From: Prevotella sp.
GTDB lineage: Bacteria > Bacteroidota > Bacteroidia > Bacteroidales > Bacteroidaceae
DNA: 8,346 nt
Direction: 5' to 3'
NCBI GenBank assembly: GCA_021204735.1
Contig: JAJPYV010000271.1
Coordinates: 1 to 8,346 of the forward strand
In this document: positions 6,445-8,346 of the stretch, piece after piece
Numbering within the stretch: position 1 is the stretch's first letter
How the letters are laid out: every line of letters starts with the position of its first letter
Position numbers and translations under genes: made by a program
Notes under the pieces: model-generated
What the model was told of the DNA's origin: nothing
Seen by the model: only the letters and a program-made list of their open reading frames with translations
Databases searched by the model: none

Positions 6445-6866
6445 TCATCTCGCATTTTCTTCGGCGTGATGATATAGTTGGTGACATGCACGGCTGATAC
6501 TAATTCACCTGATGAGTTAGTTATGTTCACATCCCATACGTGCAGTTTTCTTCCTTTGCTTATCAAGCGTGCCAATGCGGTAACAGTGTCGCCTTCCTCT
6601 ACGGCTTTCACATGCTCACCACTGACACTCACGCCTACACATATCTTGCCTGGACACAGTGCGGTTGAACCTACTCCTGCGACATTCTCTGCCAATGCCA
6701 ACGATGCTCCACCACTGAGAAAGCCGAATGGCTGACGGTTGCACTCATTAACTTTCATCGTTGCCATGCACATATCATCATCGGGCGTGGATATGAATTT
6801 CATGCCCAAATTAGTCGACAAGTTGGGCATGCTTTCTATAACTTTCCTTACAAGTTCTACGTCCAT
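6438..6866 (-). CDS. Hotdog-fold acyl-CoA thioesterase, MenI/PaaI-like
   Basis: This 142-residue protein has the single hotdog domain of the PaaI/YdiI thioesterases. The core RQPFGFLSGGASLALAE (44-60) aligns well with E. coli MenI (YdiI), including the catalytic Glu60. The second half (VGVSVSGEHVKAVEEGDTV, then KLHVWDVNI) also follows the YdiI pattern. MenI hydrolyses 1,4-dihydroxy-2-naphthoyl-CoA in menaquinone synthesis, and Bacteroidales rely on menaquinone, so this is a reasonable guess. However, no other men gene is in the window. The His of the usual HGG motif is Ser51 here, a change at a position that helps bind substrate in YdiI. The gene is last in the leftward block, 39 bases after the small membrane protein. 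It stops 3 bases from the end of the convergent membrane-protein gene. Thioesterase family: firm; substrate: uncertain. Confidence 0.85.
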   Translation of the reverse strand: MDVELVRKVIESMPNLSTNLGMKFISTPDDDMCMATMKVNECNRQPFGFLSGGASLALAENVAGVGSTALCPGKICVGVSVSGEHVKAVEEGDTVTALARLISKGRKLHVWDVNITNSSGELVSAVHVTNYIITPKKMRDEL

Positions 6867-6905
6867 TTTTATTGCTTTTGTTTATATAACGCTCTTATCC
6901 TGATT

Positions 6906-7067
6906 TTATTGCCTGAAGAAATAGTAGTATATCGCTACAAGCACTGCGATTATTATTGCAAAAATAATTGTCCTTATCATGCAGCCTGCCACTTTCTTGA
7001 ACACGAATACCGCTACTATCAATGCTATGAGGCAAAAAATGTAATATGTGAAGTTTTCTACTATCAT
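6906..7067 (-). CDS. 53-residue two-helix membrane protein
   Basis: The reading frame starts with ATG at 7067 and ends with TAA at 6908-6906. It begins MIVENFTYYIFCLIALIVAV and ends with IYYYFFRQ. It forms two hydrophobic helices (about 7-23 and 31-50) joined by the short basic turn FKKVAGCMIRT, with Lys24, Lys25 and Arg32 at the turn. The Lys-Lys-Val-Ala-Gly-Cys turn and aromatic C-terminus look like small conserved Bacteroidales proteins of unknown function that I have seen near housekeeping genes. An AGGA lies about 15 bases upstream. The gene sits neatly in the gap between the pseudouridine synthase (50 bases) and the thioesterase (39 bases), on the same strand. Function is unknown; the charge at the turn suggests a cytoplasmic hairpin loop with both ends outside. 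Confidence 0.72.
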   Translation of the reverse strand: MIVENFTYYIFCLIALIVAVFVFKKVAGCMIRTIIFAIIIAVLVAIYYYFFRQ

Positions 7068-7117
7068 CTTTGTCTGTTTTCCTGGCTTTTATTATCTATT
7101 ATATGCTCCCTGTAATA

Positions 7118-8017
7118 TCATTTGAACAAACTGCTGAATGTAGTGGGTATCATAGTCTTGAATTCCATAGGCTTGCCCGTAACGGGGTGGTATAGGCACA
7201 GCATATATGCGTGAAGGCACATCCTGTGCAGTGGGTCATCACCATTGCCGTATTTCTCGTCTCCGCATATTGGATGCCCCATGTCGGCGCAATGCACACG
7301 TATCTGGTTTTTCCTGCCTGTCTCAAGACTGAACTCCACAAGACTGTGCTCCGTAGTGCGTGCCAAAGTGTGGAAGTGAGTCACGGCGTATTTACCACCA
7401 TTGTCTGTCGGGGATGAATAGGTTACGTATGCGTTGTCGTCTTTGAGCCAGTTGGCTATCGTGCCACCGTCTTCTTCCATCTCTCCGCTTACTACGGCTA
7501 CATATCGGCGGTCGTACACTATCTCGTGCCAGTTGTGCTCCAATACCTGCTCTGTCTCCATGTCTTTGGCATATACCATCAGTCCACTGGTGTCGCGGTC
7601 CAACCTATGTACCACGTGGGCGTTGCATTTCTGATGACTTTTCTTGAAGTAATCATCAAGTACGGATTTCACGTTCAGCGATTTGTGCCCTGCTGCCATG
7701 GATAGTATTCCGATGTTCTTATCTATCACGATGATGTATCTGTCTTCGTAGATTATACTCAAATATTTACTTTGGAATACATCGTTTTTCTTGCTCTTGC
7801 TCACAGATACTTTCATACCTGGCTCAAGTGGAAAATCAAACTGGGTGATGGTCTTGCCGTTGACTTTTATGCCGTGCCCCTGCAATGTCGCCTTTATCTT
7901 CGTCTTACTGAGTTTCGGCACATTCGCTAACAGAAACTCCAGCAACGGCTGCTCTGCCTTTACCATCAAATGCAGATACTCGTTCTCATGATTTTTATTG
8001 TTGATTAGCATATTCAT
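7118..8017 (-). CDS. RluA-family RNA pseudouridine synthase
   Basis: This enzyme isomerises uridine to pseudouridine in rRNA or tRNA. An S4-like RNA-binding domain occupies about 24-72 (LLEFLLANVPKLSKTKIKATL, then IKVNGK and PLEPGMKVSV). The catalytic domain follows from about 85. It holds the family signature HRLDRDTSGLMV (137-148) with catalytic Asp140, and GRKNQIRVH (234-242), the conserved second motif. The 299-residue length fits RluA/RluD-type enzymes. The target site cannot be told from the sequence. The first ATG (8017) is followed by in-frame ATGs at residue 3 (8011) and residue 18 (7966). Residues before about 18 look unconserved, and the nearest promoter-like box abuts the first ATG, so Met18 is a serious alternative start. 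It heads a probable leftward unit with the small membrane protein and the thioesterase. Confidence 0.9.
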   Translation of the reverse strand: MNMLINNKNHENEYLHLMVKAEQPLLEFLLANVPKLSKTKIKATLQGHGIKVNGKTITQFDFPLEPGMKVSVSKSKKNDVFQSKYLSIIYEDRYIIVIDKNIGILSMAAGHKSLNVKSVLDDYFKKSHQKCNAHVVHRLDRDTSGLMVYAKDMETEQVLEHNWHEIVYDRRYVAVVSGEMEEDGGTIANWLKDDNAYVTYSSPTDNGGKYAVTHFHTLARTTEHSLVEFSLETGRKNQIRVHCADMGHPICGDEKYGNGDDPLHRMCLHAYMLCLYHPVTGKPMEFKTMIPTTFSSLFK

Positions 8018-8018
8018 T

Positions 8019-8026
8019 CAAATTTA
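8019..8026 (-). promoter_or_regulatory. Possible -7 box before the pseudouridine synthase
   Basis: TAAATTTG on the minus strand (8026-8019) fits the Bacteroidetes TAnnTTTG box. It ends 1 base before the first ATG (8017), so transcription would begin at or inside the first codons. A TTTG (8046-8043) lies 16 bases further upstream, short of the usual 19-21. If the box is used, translation must begin at Met3 or Met18. If not, the gene may be read from the truncated gene to its right, 86 bases away. Confidence 0.25.
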
Positions 8027-8103
8027 TATGTCTAACACCAAGCAAAATTGCCTGCCTGATATTTTTTGTTCTTTTGACAATACCTTTAACATCACAAACT
8101 AAA

Positions 8104-8346
8104 CTAACTTTTAATTTGAATAATTTCCCAGCGACCTCCTTTATCTCCACCTATGCGTCTAATGTGACCCGCATTTTTGAGTTTGGATGTATATTTATAT
8201 ATGGTAGTTTTAGATTTACCCAATATTTTTGCAATTTCAGATCGAGATATAGATGGCGTTTCTTTTATTAATTGCAATATTTGTTCTTCGATTTTCTGCT
8301 CACTTTTCTGCTCACTTTTCTGCTCACTTTTCTGCTCACTTTTCTG
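8104..8346 (-). CDS. C-terminus of a winged-helix protein, likely AlbA_2/RecG-like ATP-binding regulator (partial)
   Basis: The 5' end lies beyond the window; 80 residues and a TAG stop (8106-8104) are visible. They begin with about four copies of the tetrapeptide Gln-Lys-Ser-Glu, then a helix (EEQILQLIKETP) and a winged helix-turn-helix. The recognition region is ISRSEIAKILGKSKTTIYKY, followed by the wing HIRRIGGDKGGRWEII. The combination of a Q/K/S/T/E-rich repeat, a wHTH and an IG-x-DKGG-x-W-E ending is typical of the C-termini of proteins with an N-terminal AlbA_2 (Schlafen-like) domain, often annotated as RecG-like or ATP-binding transcriptional regulators. The N-terminal domain is not visible, so this family call is inference; a Fic-type or other wHTH-tailed protein is possible. 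The stretch is more AT-rich than the neighbouring pseudouridine synthase gene, which fits an accessory gene. Confidence 0.7.
   Translation of the reverse strand, partial: QKSEQKSEQKSEQKSEQKIEEQILQLIKETPSISRSEIAKILGKSKTTIYKYTSKLKNAGHIRRIGGDKGGRWEIIQIKS
8292..8346 (-). repeat. Perfect 12-base coding tandem repeat
   Basis: On the plus strand the unit TTTTCTGCTCAC occurs four times without a mismatch (8292-8303, 8304-8315, 8316-8327, 8328-8339) and begins a fifth copy that runs off the window. On the coding (minus) strand it reads as the tetrapeptide Glu-Gln-Lys-Ser. A 12-base unit keeps the frame, so copy-number changes would lengthen or shorten the linker before the winged helix without breaking the gene. 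Confidence 0.93.

Noticed and set aside
6909..7115. 68-codon open frame on the plus strand
   Set aside because: Its protein is Tyr/Cys/His-rich with no family resemblance and is the antisense of the better 53-residue membrane protein, which fits the leftward gene order.
8074..8271. Plus-strand frame at the right edge
   Set aside because: The minus strand here encodes a convincing winged-helix domain ending in a proper stop; the plus frame is its shadow.
8292..8346. CRISPR array
   Set aside because: The 12-base units are directly adjacent without spacers and sit in frame in a coding sequence.

Overview
The window looks like a Bacteroidota chromosome, most likely Bacteroidales of the Prevotella/Bacteroides type. 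The evidence is the AT-rich gaps, the near absence of Shine-Dalgarno sequences, several matches to the Bacteroidetes -7 promoter box TAnnTTTG, and Bacteroidales-like proteins throughout. It reads as two converging gene blocks, with an empty promoter region at the left edge and a truncated gene at the right edge.

Left edge (1-371): no gene is visible. It carries a good leftward promoter with an arginine-box-like site in its spacer (211-241), serving something outside the window, and a rightward promoter (339-346) for the first operon.

Rightward block (372-6434): four tightly packed genes followed by a fifth behind a 148-base gap with its own promoter. They are a phosphoethanolamine transferase (372-2237), an acyltransferase-3 family membrane O-acyltransferase (2259-3335), a UbiA-family prenyltransferase of the decaprenyl-phosphate phosphoribosyltransferase type (3340-4263), a HAD-IB phosphatase whose start overlaps it by 20 bases (4244-4846), and a polytopic membrane protein that looks like a GT-C glycosyltransferase (4995-6434; probably the DUF6080 family). 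My reading is an envelope-modification cassette. UbiA and the phosphatase would make polyprenyl-phosphate-ribose from polyprenyl-phosphate and PRPP, and the GT-C protein would transfer the pentose to a surface glycan on the periplasmic side. The first two genes would add phosphoethanolamine and acyl groups to lipid A or glycan. The enzyme families are well supported; the joint pathway is inference and is the most interesting content here.

Leftward block (8104-6438): an RluA-family rRNA/tRNA pseudouridine synthase (8017-7118), a 53-residue two-helix membrane protein (7067-6906), and a hotdog-fold thioesterase resembling MenI/PaaI (6866-6438). The thioesterase stops 3 bases from the stop of the rightward block, inside a near-perfect 20-base palindrome. 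They probably form one transcription unit of housekeeping character.

Right edge: the C-terminal 80 residues of a leftward gene (8346-8104) show a winged-helix DNA-binding domain preceded by a four-residue repeat encoded by a perfect 12-base tandem repeat (8292-8346). This resembles the tail of AlbA_2/RecG-like ATP-binding regulators. No rRNA, tRNA, CRISPR array, insertion sequence or phage gene was seen.
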